This document shows, in pieces, positions 13,020 to 25,300 of a stretch of DNA of 64,000 nt. Location of the stretch: positions 1 through 64,000 of the forward strand of contig JASANE010017706.1 in NCBI GenBank assembly GCA_030248225.1, given 5' to 3'. Source of the DNA: Trileptium ribeirensis. Lineage: Eukaryota > Nematoda > Enoplea > Enoplida > Thoracostomopsidae. The position numbers and the translations under genes are program-made. Numbering within the stretch: the first letter of the stretch is position 1; each line of letters starts with the position of its first letter. The notes under the pieces are model-generated. The model worked only from the letters and a program-made list of their open reading frames with translations. It did not search any database and was not told the origin of the DNA.

Positions 13020-13575
13020 CTTGGATCGACCACGTATAGCACAGGCAGCCCACACAGCGAGACCGCACGAAGGATAAGAGCGGGATGGATGGTGTGGAAG
13101 AATGTCACTGGAGAGATGTACGATAGAAGGGTACCAGTGAAGGTGAAAGGCAACATGTACAGGACGATACTGCGACTTAGCATGCTGTACGGTATGGAGA
13201 CTGTGGCAGTGACAAAAGCACAGAAGAAAATGGAGGTGCAGAAATGAGGAAGCTTAGATTTACGATAGGGAAAACCCGTCTAGACAGAGTAAAGAACGAA
13301 GAAATTAGAAGAGTACTGAAAGTGATACCTATGGCAGACAAAATACGAGAAGGTCGGCTAAGGTGGCTGGGTCATATTTTGCCAATGGAAAATGGGCATG
13401 TGGGCCAGACGGCACGGAGGCTGGCAGTGGGGTGAGGCGTCGACGGAGGCCGAAGCGGAGATGGAAAGACTGCTTGAGCGAAGACATGACAGCGATAGGA
13501 CTGGAGGAGGCTGACACATAAGATAGACTACCTTGGCCGAGTGGGAACAAAGCCCTAAGAAGAAGAAGAAAGAGG
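13020..13575 (+). pseudogene. 3' fragment of a non-LTR retrotransposon (RTE-like reverse transcriptase tail)
   Basis: Frames read RIRAGWMVWKNVTGEMYDRR, NMYRTILRLSMLYGMETVAV and, after a 1-bp shift near 13244, RKLRFTIGKTRLDRVKNE and KIREGRLRWLGHIL, the usual C-terminal run of RTE/BovB-like RTs (YRT..RP.MLYG.E.W ... R.RWLGH). The stretch ends in an AAGAAGAAGAAG tail at about 13556-13572, the microsatellite-type 3' end of such LINEs. 5'-truncated. Confidence 0.8.
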
Positions 13576-14190
13576 AACTCTTGAAATGGGTGTCATTCAG
13601 GTTACCAAACAAGCAGCCAACCCATATAGCTACTAACATGGGCTTTACGAGTCAACTACAAATTTGATTATTGATGGTAGAGTATATGATTCTTTTGAAG
13701 TAGAACTATATAATTCAGTTAAATTAAAAACTTGTCTTTTTTAAAGCTAGCCAATACCAAAAAGCCTTTAGTATAGTTTGTAATTATTTCTTCTCATTAA
13801 TAAAGAGTTGAACGATTTGTTGGACTATGTTTTGACAATATTGATTCATATCATTGGTCTTGCTTTGAGTGTGTTAATATTGACGTATTTAAAGATTTGT
13901 TTGTGATTGATAGTACATGCGTAGTTCAGGATTAAAGGTATTGATGGTTTTGTATGTAAAATCAAAAACGTTTTATAGAGATCAAAAATTGCGGAAAAAA
14001 TGAAAATCTGTCAGTATACCACAGTTAGAAATTAAATCCCCTTCTGCACAAAATAATGAAAAATCCGCTTGGTCATAAAAATAGTTTGGTCAGATATCAG
14101 AACTAAAATGTTAAAGGTTTGTTTACCGCACACACAGACACATATATTTATGTATATTTATAAATATACATAACCTGATCCAACCTGGCC
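13576..14190. other. No feature recognised
   Basis: AT-rich spacer between two LINE fragments. Confidence 0.5.
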
Positions 14191-14199
14191 GCTGTCATT

Positions 14200-16830
14200 G
14201 TTTAACAATGAGGCCGCCACATGTGCGACAGCACGCGCCATTTATTACGATCCTGTGCGTACGCTCGCATTTCTCCGATTGCATTCTTGTTCTCCTGTTT
14301 TAGTGGTATATGTCGGAAGTATCACTTTGTATCCTTAAATACTTGACTTTTCGAGATAATGAAGGCTCGGCCTTGTCTTTTCCATGGAAATGGCAGTGCG
14401 CTGATACTCAGCCGCTTTTGGTGTCTACCATGATTCAGTCTCAAGATATTACCAAGCAGATTCATCCTTTGCTGTTTTAGTATCTATGCTTTCTTTAGTA
14501 CTTTTAACGATTCGATCTATTATGCCGCATGCACAGCCACCTTTGGCGGACATAACTCTTCCGATGTAGCAAAATTGGGACATAAATTCGAGTTGATCCC
14601 GCCGATTGATATTGCTGGGCCTGTGTTTGTGAAGCTCATCACCTTTGTTTTAGTGTCATTGACTTGGAGCCGGACTTTCCTGCTGGCTTCGGCGACCCGT
14701 TTCACGATATATTACATATTTGACTCTGAGTCTATATAGATAGCAATGAAATTCGCTTTTGCTGTATCAATATTTCGAAAATTAGTATTATTGCAGATTA
14801 CTATATCCCGCGATTGGATTGCTGTTCGCACTACCCAGTCAGTTGTGCAATTGAACAACGTTGCAGATAGGATAGAAACCCTGCCTCACTCCAGAATTGA
14901 CTTCGAAAGATTCTGACAGAGCAGTGCCAATCCTTACTGAGTAAAATACGGGTTGATAAAGCATTCATATAAAAGACACCAGATTTTCCTGGAACTCCGT
15001 CGGATCCAAGACTACCGTGCAGCGATTGCCTGTGTACGGAGTCAAATGCGACTTTGAAACAAATAAAGCGGCCTATGATTGGCTGGCGGTACTCATAACG
15101 TCTTTGTAATATTGTGCGCAGAGTAAAGATTGAATCTATCGTTTTTCTACCTAAACGAATGCCACATTACAATTCTCGTATGAATTGCTCGCGGCTGTTT
15201 TTAAAATGGTTAGCTATAAATAGCTTCGAGAATTTTAAACGCAATGTATAACAACGAACTATATCGATAGCTAGAACACTCTGCCTTGTCTCCTTTATTG
15301 CGAAACGGTCCTCCATTCTGTCGCAATTTGCTCGGCCTTCCAGACCATATGATAGAAGCCAGTGAGTTTTAAAACCATTTTAAGGTTGAGTAAATTGAAG
15401 TATTTTGGGGTACAAAGTCATCGCCTGCTGCACGACCTTTGCGTAGGCTATAGATTGCTTTTAACACGTCATACACGTCAGTGACGTTTTCTTGGATGTT
15501 GCTATAGTAATATTCTTGAAATTAATTGCTTCCTTAATGGTACTTCTGGAGGATGTGAGTTGAGTAGTTCATCAATATGTCCTCGCCACCTCCCTAACTG
15601 GCCAATTTTGATGTTATTTCTGATCCAGAACGATCTTTTAGCGTATGCCTTTTTTCCGGAGATTTTCCACTGCATTTTCCGAGGAGCTTATGCACGTTTT
15701 TAAGTCGTTCACGGAAGCTGATCGCTCTCTAATTCCGATGTTAACCGATTATAAAATGCTTCTTTATTACTCTTTATGTAGACGGTACCACTTTCTACAA
15801 GATCGAGGAGGATCATGTTTTTCCGGCAGTGCAAGTCATTCTGTTGGCTCTTCAAGCAATATCTGCCGTGCCACGTGTAAGAAAGTGAACGCGATTCGGT
15901 TTCTTGAGCCTAGATAGGCATTCTGCAGCTGTTATGAATGCATGCTTTATTGAGCTCCAAAGCTCTTCTACTGAAACTGAGTTCGATAATAGGTGAAGCC
16001 TATCCGGAACTTCGTTGCAACCTTTGGGATGTTCAGAACTCTTGCGCAGGCATGCTGTCGGCTTTGGATACAATAGGTCGAGTTCATTTTGATACGCAGG
16101 TGCAGGACCAGCATTACATGGTCAGTTGACTGTTGGTGACCCCAGTAGCTTCGGAAATAATGCACTGATGATTTCCATTTGCGACTTAGCAGCAAATGAT
16201 CTAGCTGATAGTACTCATTCTTTGGTCATCGCCAAATTGGCAGGTATCTCCTTTTGTGCTTAAAGTTATTGCTTGCCGAAGCTATATTGCACTCTGTTCG
16301 AGAGATAGCAAGCGAAACCCGTTCTCGCAACGTGTACCGTGTGAAAATCTTCACATTACATCTTTCCGATATGAACACTGAAATCACCCCATACACCGTG
16401 GCAGTCGCTGTGGGGTGCGTCGTTAATGAGTTCGATTACAGAGTCGAAGAAATTATCCTTGTCCTCGTCGTTGTAAGCGTTGGTTGTTCCATACGCCACT
16501 ATGATACCTAAGTTTCTAGGAACAGCCCCCACGCGAAGGTAGTTTAGCCTTGAAGATACAGGTTTCGACGACATCACAGCATTCTTCGCTGTATTCCTGG
16601 TAGTGATACCAACCCCTTGCTGGTCATTTGTCGCACTGGCCAGAAATAATTCGTACTGACATTTCTGGGACAATATGATAATCGTACCTTGGCGAGGTAG
16701 TTTTGTTTCGCATAAAATACAGATGTCGAGATTTCGCCGCTGTGGCGATTCCGCGAGGAGTATGGTATAACCATCACGTATCAACGTCCGGACGTTCTGG
16801 TGTCCAAATGACATGGTTGATTTTACGAGC
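14200..16830 (-). pseudogene. Decayed RTE-like LINE (endonuclease plus reverse transcriptase)
   Basis: From the right: an AP-endonuclease start with FGHQNVRTL, LDICILCETKL and a GDFSVHIG-like block (16814-16356), then a long decayed middle. RT-like blocks appear around 15330-14850 in shifting frames (an NYRGI-like block, FKVAFDSVHRQS-like and SGVRQG..LS-like pieces), and EASRKVRLQVNDTKTKVM (14690-14590) corresponds to the GL.iN..KTK motif after the catalytic site. Many stops and frameshifts; dead. Orientation is opposite to the fragment at 13020-13575. Confidence 0.75.
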
Positions 16831-18339
16831 TTGCGTTACTTGTCACGCCTTCAGCAGCCACCCGGTGTTCGGGGGCTCCCTCGGACGCGGTTGTAATAAT
16901 AAATTATAGTGAGCTGTATTCCTGGTTTTCTCTGGAAATTTTACAAGGGGCACCAACTCCTGAACCTTTATGACTCGGAGATTTGACATATTTTTGTTAC
17001 GAGTTTGCCATCACGTAGCCATTGGATACACAATTGTTGGCCTACAATGCAGCGGAACATTACTAGAGCTCACATTAGTCGGGGTGATTTCTCCATGGAT
17101 CGTGGTAGTACTAACTGTCCTGTCCGCTATGGGACACCCTACCAGGCTAATTAGAACCGAAGTTCCATTCACCAGACAGCATACCACGAGCACATCCGCT
17201 TCCAACCTGACACGACGTGGACGCTGTGAGTTTGATTTTGTAAAATATATACCTATATGTATAAATACATATATATAGATGGCGATGAAATCCTTTATAA
17301 GAATCATTTCGTAGGTTAACGCATAAGTAACCAAGGGAGGGGTGGGGTTTACATCTAAGGATCGGACCTTTCCAAGTTATATTCCTCCCACCTTGCGGCA
17401 ATCACACATCGCCCATCACGCGCGTCATGTGCCCAAGGCGCGCGTGACATTTTAAATTGTTTCCAACAAAATTACAAAATTTGTAAAAGAAAATTAGGGA
17501 GAATGAGGAAATGTATGAAAAAAATTGGGAAAACTGGTTAAAATTTTTAGAAGTAGCCTATGGGTTCCCACCGGAATCATATACCCCTCTAGACCCAAAG
17601 ACTATGGATACTTATGCCTAAGAGTGATTGTAAGACGTGGTCCACTTTGAGATGGCAGGCACATAATGATGAAACAAATATCAACCATATTTAAAAATGC
17701 AATAAAATTCTTTTTGACAGTGACTTCATAGGTCAACTTGGCTTAAGTGCAACTCCTAAGAATCGGACACCTCATAAGCTATATTGCCTCTGTGGTGCTC
17801 TGGACACCGTTACCCCACCCCCCTCCTCTCCTCGCCATGACTAAATTTGTCTTTCAATATGACTAGCTCACTAATTTATTTCCATTTAGCTTCAACTAAT
17901 CAATTTGATTTTACAAAAACATAGTCTAACGTTTTTTAGAATTTTACTAACGTGTTAAATGTGACGAAATGGTGGAATGGACAAAATGGTATCTGGTTAG
18001 GCGAACTATAGATTGATACTATTTAGCTTTTGTACTTATACTAGGAAAAGTTAAAAGGTATGGCATGTATAGTCCAATGGTAATAGCACGGGCAAACGCA
18101 TGTGGTAACCGGGTACTCGGGGGGCGTGGGGAGAATGTCTTTCAAAGTCCAGGGGGTCCACCGAATCGGCAGAGGGTGGGGTGGGGATTGGAGCTTCGCG
18201 TCGATGGTAGTCCGTCTTTGGGCAATAAGCTCTCTCTCTCGCTCTCTCACCTTATGAGCATATATGGTCAAATTGATATAAATGTTGTGTAGCTTGAATG
18301 CATTATGTTCCTATCGTGGCGCTACAGTTGAGTTTATAT
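16831..18339. other. Repeat-like spacer, no gene
   Basis: Two stretches (17330-17400 and 17740-17830) share AAGRATCGGAC(A/C)(C/T)(T/C)-type and AAG(T/C)TATATT blocks. 17440-17560 is an A-rich low-complexity block; a CT microsatellite lies at 18229-18249. Confidence 0.45.
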
Positions 18340-18800
18340 GACATACCAGAGATGGAACTGGGTCACTGTCTCATGACCCAGTAACCCATTGACCCAGTTC
18401 CCCACCTGACCCAGCGGCCCGGCCCAAATAGTGACCCATTTGACCCAGTGACTCAGTTCTACTTCTGGTATCTGTCATGTTCACTCTGAAATTACGGAGG
18501 GCAAAGTACTCAATATGACGTTAAATACTATGTCGCCTATCGGAACTGAGCCCAGCCAAGGGAAGTACTGTGTACGGCTACGTAATGTTATACGTAATGC
18601 AAAGTGTGCAAAGGAAAACAAGACAGGTTACACTTTTATGGCATAGGCGCAACTGGGTCACGACCGACAACCAAGTGACCTAGTGACACACCGAGGTGGT
18701 GACCCAGAGTCTCAGTGACTCAGTTCCCGGACTGACCCAGTGACCCAGCCAAAATAGTGACCCATTTCACACAGTGACCCAGTTTCATCTCTATGACATG
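18340..18800 (+). repeat. GTGACCCA-type interspersed repeat, copy 2
   Basis: Shares TCTGTCATGTTCACTCTGAA and CCAAGGGAAGTACTGTGTAC with the copy at 4266-5150 but has only one of the inner units. A second run of GTGACCCAG-like motifs follows at about 18640-18790. Confidence 0.8.
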
Positions 18801-19850
18801 TGTCTGGCAAACCTGGGTGTGGTACAGTTGGATCCAAAATTATTTCGATATTCGTTAATTGATTGATATTGAACATGGATTAGCTATACGCAAGGCCGGT
18901 TTACTGATTGGTTGCCAGATTTTAAGATCTCTTCCATAAGGAAACACTAAGAAAATTATGCAGGATAACTGCACTAGAGCTTCAAACAACTGGTAAGAAT
19001 TTCTATGTATGCACTACATAAGAAATGGAACGATTCTATTCGCATCGAAATTATAAATTATAAAATGGTATGGTTAACCGAAACAAGTGGCGAAGCGATA
19101 ATGTAAAAAGTATGTTTTATAGAGCTGGATGTGGGGCAGTTAATTCTGCCCAGCCCTGCACCGCGCCTTAAATAAACAGTTACAAAATTTTACTCGCATA
19201 GAAATAGAACTAAAGCCTACGACTATGACTGGAACTATGACAGTTATAACTTTCACTGCTTCAGATGGTACCCTCAGGAGGTACACCAGTGCTTTTTTTG
19301 AGGGGAGGCCGATACATTAGGAGCTTAATTGGAGCCAAAATTGTCGATTCCAAACTAGCTTAAACTGAGTTACATAATTACTACTAATTATGTCAACCGC
19401 AGAATAGATTAAGTTGATTGCGCAAGTAGCACTATAGTAAATGTAACCGATTGCCAAGATTTTAAGTAGTAACCTTATTGTGCAACCCACCATAAGCCAG
19501 TACTGACCCTATAGGGGGTTCCGGGGGCCTTAGTAAAAAAGGACAATGCCATATTATGCCGTATTTCGGTATATGACTCTGCCCTCTAGACGAATTTTTC
19601 TGAACCAGCAGCGAAATGACGACGTGAATTATGGCGTCGGACCACTCTCATGACATCGAACCTTCTCTCAAGACAAAATCCTGGGTGCCCTTAACATTAA
19701 GTCCAATTTGAATCATTTTCATCGCATAATTATTGCGAGCCAAGCTCGTTCTATATTGGAGAAATGCCTTTTAATTTTAGTCATGTTAGTGGGTACATCT
19801 TGCAGTTGTTCTTCTATTATCGTATGTTGTTCAAGCTACCAAACGGTTTA
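18801..19850. other. No feature recognised
   Basis: No supported gene, RNA or repeat. Confidence 0.45.
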
Positions 19851-19854
19851 TTGG

Positions 19855-20704
19855 TGACCGATTCGTATTACCTGCGATAAACAGGAATATTCTAATATGG
19901 ATCCGGAACTACCAAGATTGTCAACACAAGAAGGTTAATCGGACGTTAAATCATTGTTACAACATTACAACAATTCTAACCACCGCATCGTTGTTTCAGT
20001 CACATTCATATAGACATTGTTCGTTCGTTTCAAATATTCAATGGTTTTCGATATTTGATCAAGGCAGTCGATGTTTTACTGGATGCACTTTTACTTTTAG
20101 CAATTCCACTTAAAAACATTAAAGCGGAAACTGTTGTACGAGCATTAATCGATGGCTGGCTGGGTAAGCTCGTTGTACCTACAGATGGATTATCATCGCA
20201 ATTGTCACAAATTAGTGACAACTGTTGGCTTTTTCGCTATTTGGCAGAAAAGTTCGGCTGTCGATTTCAACTTATAACAACATATCATTCACCTGCAAGT
20301 GAATTTTTGGCACGTTTTCACAGACAGCTCAAGGCTACGGTCGTGGAACTTCATGGACTCAAGCACCAGGAGTCCCTACACTCCGCACAGAAACAGTCGT
20401 TAAACTTGACATTGGTTGTTCAGTGGGAAAACTGGTATACCTCACTATCAATCGTTTGCGGATCGAAGTGTTTGATTTGCCTCGCAAGTACGACGTCGAT
20501 ACATATGCATTAGTGCAACGTTTGCGCCAAACAATGGAGCATATGTCATCAAAGCAAACTCGAGCACAAGAAAAAACGTTGCATTTTCTGACAAATAGCA
20601 AATTATCTAAACAAGATTCGTTCGCAACAAGACAATGCGGAAACCTCATCAGCCAACTAACGATGGTCCGTTCGAAGACATTAGCTGAGCTGAAAAAACA
20701 ATGA
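19855..20704 (+). pseudogene. Decayed Ty3/gypsy-type integrase
   Basis: Starts with a RFVLPAINRNILIWIRNYQDCQ-like zinc-binding-region remnant (19870-19940), then HIHIDIV (20001) holding the first catalytic Asp, FNGFRYLIKAVD and IPLKNIKAETVVRALIDGWL (20035-20165), a degraded second Asp region (VPTDGLSSQLS), and YHSPASEFLARFHRQLKA (20280-20335). In the last block the expected N-G-x-V-E is replaced and the catalytic Glu is lost. A frameshift near 20420 leads to a C-terminal frame to 20704. No LTRs were found. Confidence 0.82.
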
Positions 20705-21064
20705 TAATTTCAAGAACTGGAAAATCGGCATATACTATTTCTATCAATCGTATTAAGTTTGTCATTGTATTAAACATTCGAAACCGTTCTGATGCGAAGC
20801 GTTGTAGTAAATAATCGGCATTAAACTAATTTGTGTATGCAAAGTAGCTTTTGCCGAATACTATATACCAGTACGACTCTAGTTTCCACGCTAAGTTTCA
20901 TTTTTGTCGCCACGTAATTCCTTTCGAATTTGTTAAGCGTTATGCCTTGTGTTAACGCGTTATAATTTGTTTTGTTATCTTAATATATTACTGTTTCATT
21001 TTCTCAATAAGCATGCTATGTTGCATAATATATGTTACGGATATATATAGCAGGTTGCCCTTCC
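20705..21064. other. No feature recognised
   Basis: Spacer between the integrase remnant and the MITE. Confidence 0.5.
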
Positions 21065-21067
21065 TAA

Positions 21068-21577
21068 TGCGGCGTTCACGTTATAATGTCCCCAACGTTT
21101 GGAACCTACGTACCCCACACTGTGTCAGACACACTGTTGACAACAGCGTGTCTTAAACACCCCCATGTTTTTAATAAATTTTTTCAACGGTAGCTAGTTA
21201 CGCGTATTACCGCTTACCGACAGTGTCAGGCACACCGTGTCTTCTGGCAGTTTTATTGACAGTGTTCGGAATTATTTGAGCAATGTTCATGTGGGCTAGA
21301 TACAAATATCGAGAATTTAGGAAAAACTCAACAGAACAGTTGACTAATAAACCGCATTAGCTACAGACGGTGTCCGTTATAGTTAATTCGCGCCAAATTG
21401 GTATCTAAGGGTGTGTACGACACTGTCTAGAAAAAATGTAGTAGCTAAGGGTGTGTCGTACACCCTCGGCATTTGATATACAGTATGGGTGTCACCCTGA
21501 CTGTCTATACGGTAGGGTCGCGACTACAGGGGGTCAAAAGTTCCAAACAGCGGGGACATTATAACTTGAACGCCGCA
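21068..21577 (+). mobile_element. 0.5-kb MITE, copy 1, with TIRs and TAA target duplication
   Basis: Left end TGCGGCGTTCACGTTATAAT and right end ATTATAACTTGAACGCCGCA are inverted repeats that continue inwards through GTCCCC..CG.TTGGAAC. TAA flanks both ends (21065-21067 and 21578-21580), which fits a 3-bp duplication; a 2-bp TA with one more TIR base is equally possible. Inside are many GTGTC..ACACCC motifs. No coding frame. Confidence 0.9.
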
Positions 21578-21580
21578 TAA

Positions 21581-22188
21581 GATTGGACCTCCTAAACCGT
21601 GTCTATCTCGTGAGGCAGCTAAAATTTTTTGAGGTAATAGGCAGAAATTGGGGGAATTTGTGTAAAATTATAAAATTTATATAAATTGGAGCAAGTTTTA
21701 CGAAAATTTTTTGCAGAAAATGTTCAATGATGGCGTAAAATTTTGTAGAACCGTACGGAAATTGGGGAAAGCTATGAGATTGTAAAATTTCAGTGTTGTA
21801 GTTGCCCAGCCCTACCCCACCCACCCGCCCCCCCCCCCGGCCGGCGGCGCTTGCACTCTTAGACTGTCCACTCAAGAGCCGGTGTATCTTGGAAAAGGAT
21901 GATATATGTATTGTTAATAGTATCCGGGATGATATCTGCCTGTAACTACTTTTAATATTTTACTAATCTTATATTATTGATTCGCTTAAAGATTCTTGAA
22001 TTGCAGCTGAAATAAGCAAAAATAAATATCTACTTAATATTGGTTTTAGCATATAACAGTAAAGTAATGATTTAGATGCAGCGGCCAACATTACTGTTGT
22101 CCAAACTTAAAAATATATTTACCATATTTGTTAGGAAATTTTACCAAAATAAACGCAATTCTTGCAATGTGGCTTATATCGCGAAACG
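21581..22188. other. Upstream region of the channel gene
   Basis: Low-complexity AAAATT-type block to about 21790, a C-rich run at 21812-21850 (12 or so consecutive C), then AT-rich sequence up to the start codon at 22189. No TATA box or initiator can be called with confidence; the transcription start is unknown. Confidence 0.45.
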
Positions 22189-22368
22189 ATGACTCACAAT
22201 CGGACTAAATGCTCCGTTCATGGGCTTTCGACCATTTTGGGCTCAAAAAAGCGTTGGGAACAAATTGCATGGAGCGCTGTTTTCACGGCTGTTAACATTA
22301 TCTCCATCTATTATTTGGTTCATACCGTACAAACCTATTTGAAATATGCCACCGATATCGCACATACT
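22189..22368 (+). CDS. Exon 1: cytoplasmic N-terminus, HG motif and TM1 of the DEG/ENaC channel
   Basis: Encodes 60 residues. [11 protein letters not shown] carries the His-Gly pair conserved before TM1 in DEG/ENaC channels, where changes at the Gly alter gating. KKRW then leads into a hydrophobic helix (about residues 27-45, [18 protein letters not shown]). The ATG at 22189 is the first in-frame Met after a stop at 22150-22152. No AG acceptor lies between that stop and the ATG, so the exon probably holds the true start. An out-of-frame ATG at 22167 opens a short upstream frame. The donor is GTAAGT at 22369, phase 0. The N-terminus is short for the family, so an upstream alternative first exon cannot be excluded. 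Confidence 0.85.
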
Positions 22369-25300
22369 GTAAGTTTAATAAGCGCTGCGGTCATGCAAAC
22401 TAATGTTGCTTTCATAGACGGTCCTTATTTAAATATATATTTGTTTTTGTTGTGTCTTTAAAAATCGGAACCCAAAAAACTTTTTTCTAAACAATGAGAA
22501 AGCGTAAAAATGTCAGTCTTAGTCCATGTCTCCCAATGTCTAAACTCTACTGTAAATACCTTTTGCTTGGCAATCGTATTTCATTTGTCTGCATTTAATT
22601 AGTTAATCAGTTAGTGATTCATGGTCAGACTGCTTCCTTTATGCTTTTTTACAGTTGATTTTTAAAAATCAAATGTAACTAGTTAGCACGCAGTGAGCAG
22701 AAACGGAGTAAGGAATCATATTTTTTTCCAACCGAGCATGAAATACACACGCGCATATAAATATTTAAGCAACCCGAACACCTGCACATTGTTTAAATCG
22801 GTCAATAAAGCTCTCAAATGAAACAAACACAAAATTCAGGAGACCCAAATTTTCATTGATGACCTTTGTTAAAGTCCAAAAGCAGCAACACTACACCAAT
22901 AATATGTTTTCTGAAGGTAATCTATAAGGGTCGAAATTAATCACATTTCACAGCCAACTGATATTTGATTATTCTATTCCTCCAGTGACTAAGAACAGGG
23001 TTAGTTCCATAATTGATCAATCACAACTTTCAAACAATACTAAGATTGTATAGGCTACATTTGACATTACATGACCCCAGATGTTATCCCGTCGACCAAG
23101 GCCATTCAAATAAGTCCATGCTAACCTTCTAGGTGCAAACAAAATTGAAAAAATCAAAAGTTGAATATCATTGGTGGCAAAGTTGATTATTTTTTGTATA
23201 CTGGAGAGAGATCTCAAAGTGGTATAAAAACGTGTTTTTGTAGGCCTAAAACAATAAATCCAACTGTTCAAAATGCCAAAACTAAAAAACCGCCGTACAT
23301 TTCACCAATCAATAAGCCCCCTTTGTCAAATTCTTGAAAATGTTTCACTTTTTACTGCATATATATTTTAGCTCATGAGTTAGGCAACGACTGGTCTGAC
23401 AACTGGTTTCATAACTTTTAAAGGTGTAGCTCTCGGCAAGAAGATTCCGCATAATGTTCCACAATATTTGATCTGAAGCTTCTATTAAGAGTTGAAATTT
23501 AAGATGTGAGCAGCTTCAGTATAATCGAAATGACAAACCGGTCGCACACTTTTAAATTTTTGATAAAAATTAAGTGCTTAATCGTATACAAACACAAAAC
23601 TCGATATTGCGGCATACAATGAAATGTTTAGAAAATGAATACATCCATTCTGCATGAAATATGGTTGTCACTGACTGTAAAAATGTTTTTACGCGGGTAA
23701 TTGATATTTCGAGGAAACTTCGCTACCAACAGATTTCAGCCATTACGTTAGCAATCAGGCAACGGTAGATCATAACAATCAATAAACGGTGAAACTGTAT
23801 GTTTCAGCATTGAAGCCGTGCACGTTCACCGAACTTTGCTTTTCTAACTCAATTTGTTCCAAGGATTGCAAGTCTAACATAGTAGACATAACCAAGCCGT
23901 ATTACACTGTGCGTGAATAAACGATTAGTGCGTCCCTCCATGGCGGTTCTTTTGTTAAAATATTTGAAATTGCGCAAAATTGAAGGTCACAATTCTGGCA
24001 TCGCTATTCGCAGTTACCACCTTGATGGTTCTTTTGTTAAAATAACAGTTTGAAATTGCGCAAAATTGCCGGTCACAATTCTGGCATCGCTATTCGCAGT
24101 TACCACCATGATGGTACTTTTGTTAAAATAACAGTTTGAAATTGCACAAAATTGGCAATTCTGGCATCGCTATTCGCCGTTACCACCATGATGGTTTTTT
24201 AAATAACAGTTTGAAATTGCGCAAAATTGCTGGTCACAATTCTGGCATCGCTATTCGCAGTTACCACCATGATGGTTCTTTTGTTAAAATAATTTGAAAT
24301 TGAGCAAAATTGCCGGTCACAATTCTGGCATCGCTATTTGCAGTTACCACTATGATGATTGTTTTATTAAAATAACAGTTTGAAATTGCGCAAAATTGAA
24401 GGTCACAATTCTGGCAGCGCTATTCGCAGTTACCACCATGATGGTTCTTTTGTTAAAATAACAGTTTGAAATTGCACAAAATTGACGGTCGCAATTCTGG
24501 CATTGCTATTCGCAGTTACAACCATGATGGTCATTTGTTAAAATAACAGTTTGAAATTGCGCACAATTGCCGGTCACAATCCTGGCATCGCTATTCGCAG
24601 TTACCACCATGATGGTTCTTTTGTTAAAATAATTTGAAATTGAGCAAAATTGCCGGTCACAATTCTGGCATCGCTATTTGCAGTTACCACTATGATGATT
24701 CTTTTATTAAAATAACAGTTTGAAATTGCGCAAAATTGAAGGTCACAATTCTGGCATCGCTATTCGCAGTTACCACCATGATGGTTCTTTTGTTAAAATA
24801 ACAGTTTGAAATTGCACAAAATTGACGGTCGCAATTCTGGCATTGCTATTCGCAGTTACAACCATGATGGTCATTTGTTAAAATAACTGTTTGAAATTGC
24901 ACAAAATTGACGGTCGCAATTCTGGCATCGCTATTCGCAGTTACCACCATGATGGTGCTTTGTTAAAATAACAGTTTGAAATTGCGCAAAATTGCCGGTC
25001 ACAATTCTGGCATCGTTATATGCAGTTACCACCATGATGATTCTTTTGTTAAAATAACAGTTTGAAATTGCACAAAACTGACGGTCGCAATTCTTGCATC
25101 GCTATTCGCAGTTATCACCATGATGGTTCTTTTGTTAAAATAATTTGAAATTGCGCAAAATTGATGATCACAATTCTGTCATCGCTATTTGCAGTTACCA
25201 CCCTGATAGTTCTTTTTTTTTAAATAACAGTTTGAAATTGCGCAAAATTGTCGGTCACAATTCTGGCATCGCTAGTTGAAGTTACCACCATGATGTTTCT

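Noticed and set aside
18065..18125. Possible tRNA gene near a CCAATGGTAATAGCACGG stretch
   Set aside because: No convincing B box or cloverleaf could be drawn.
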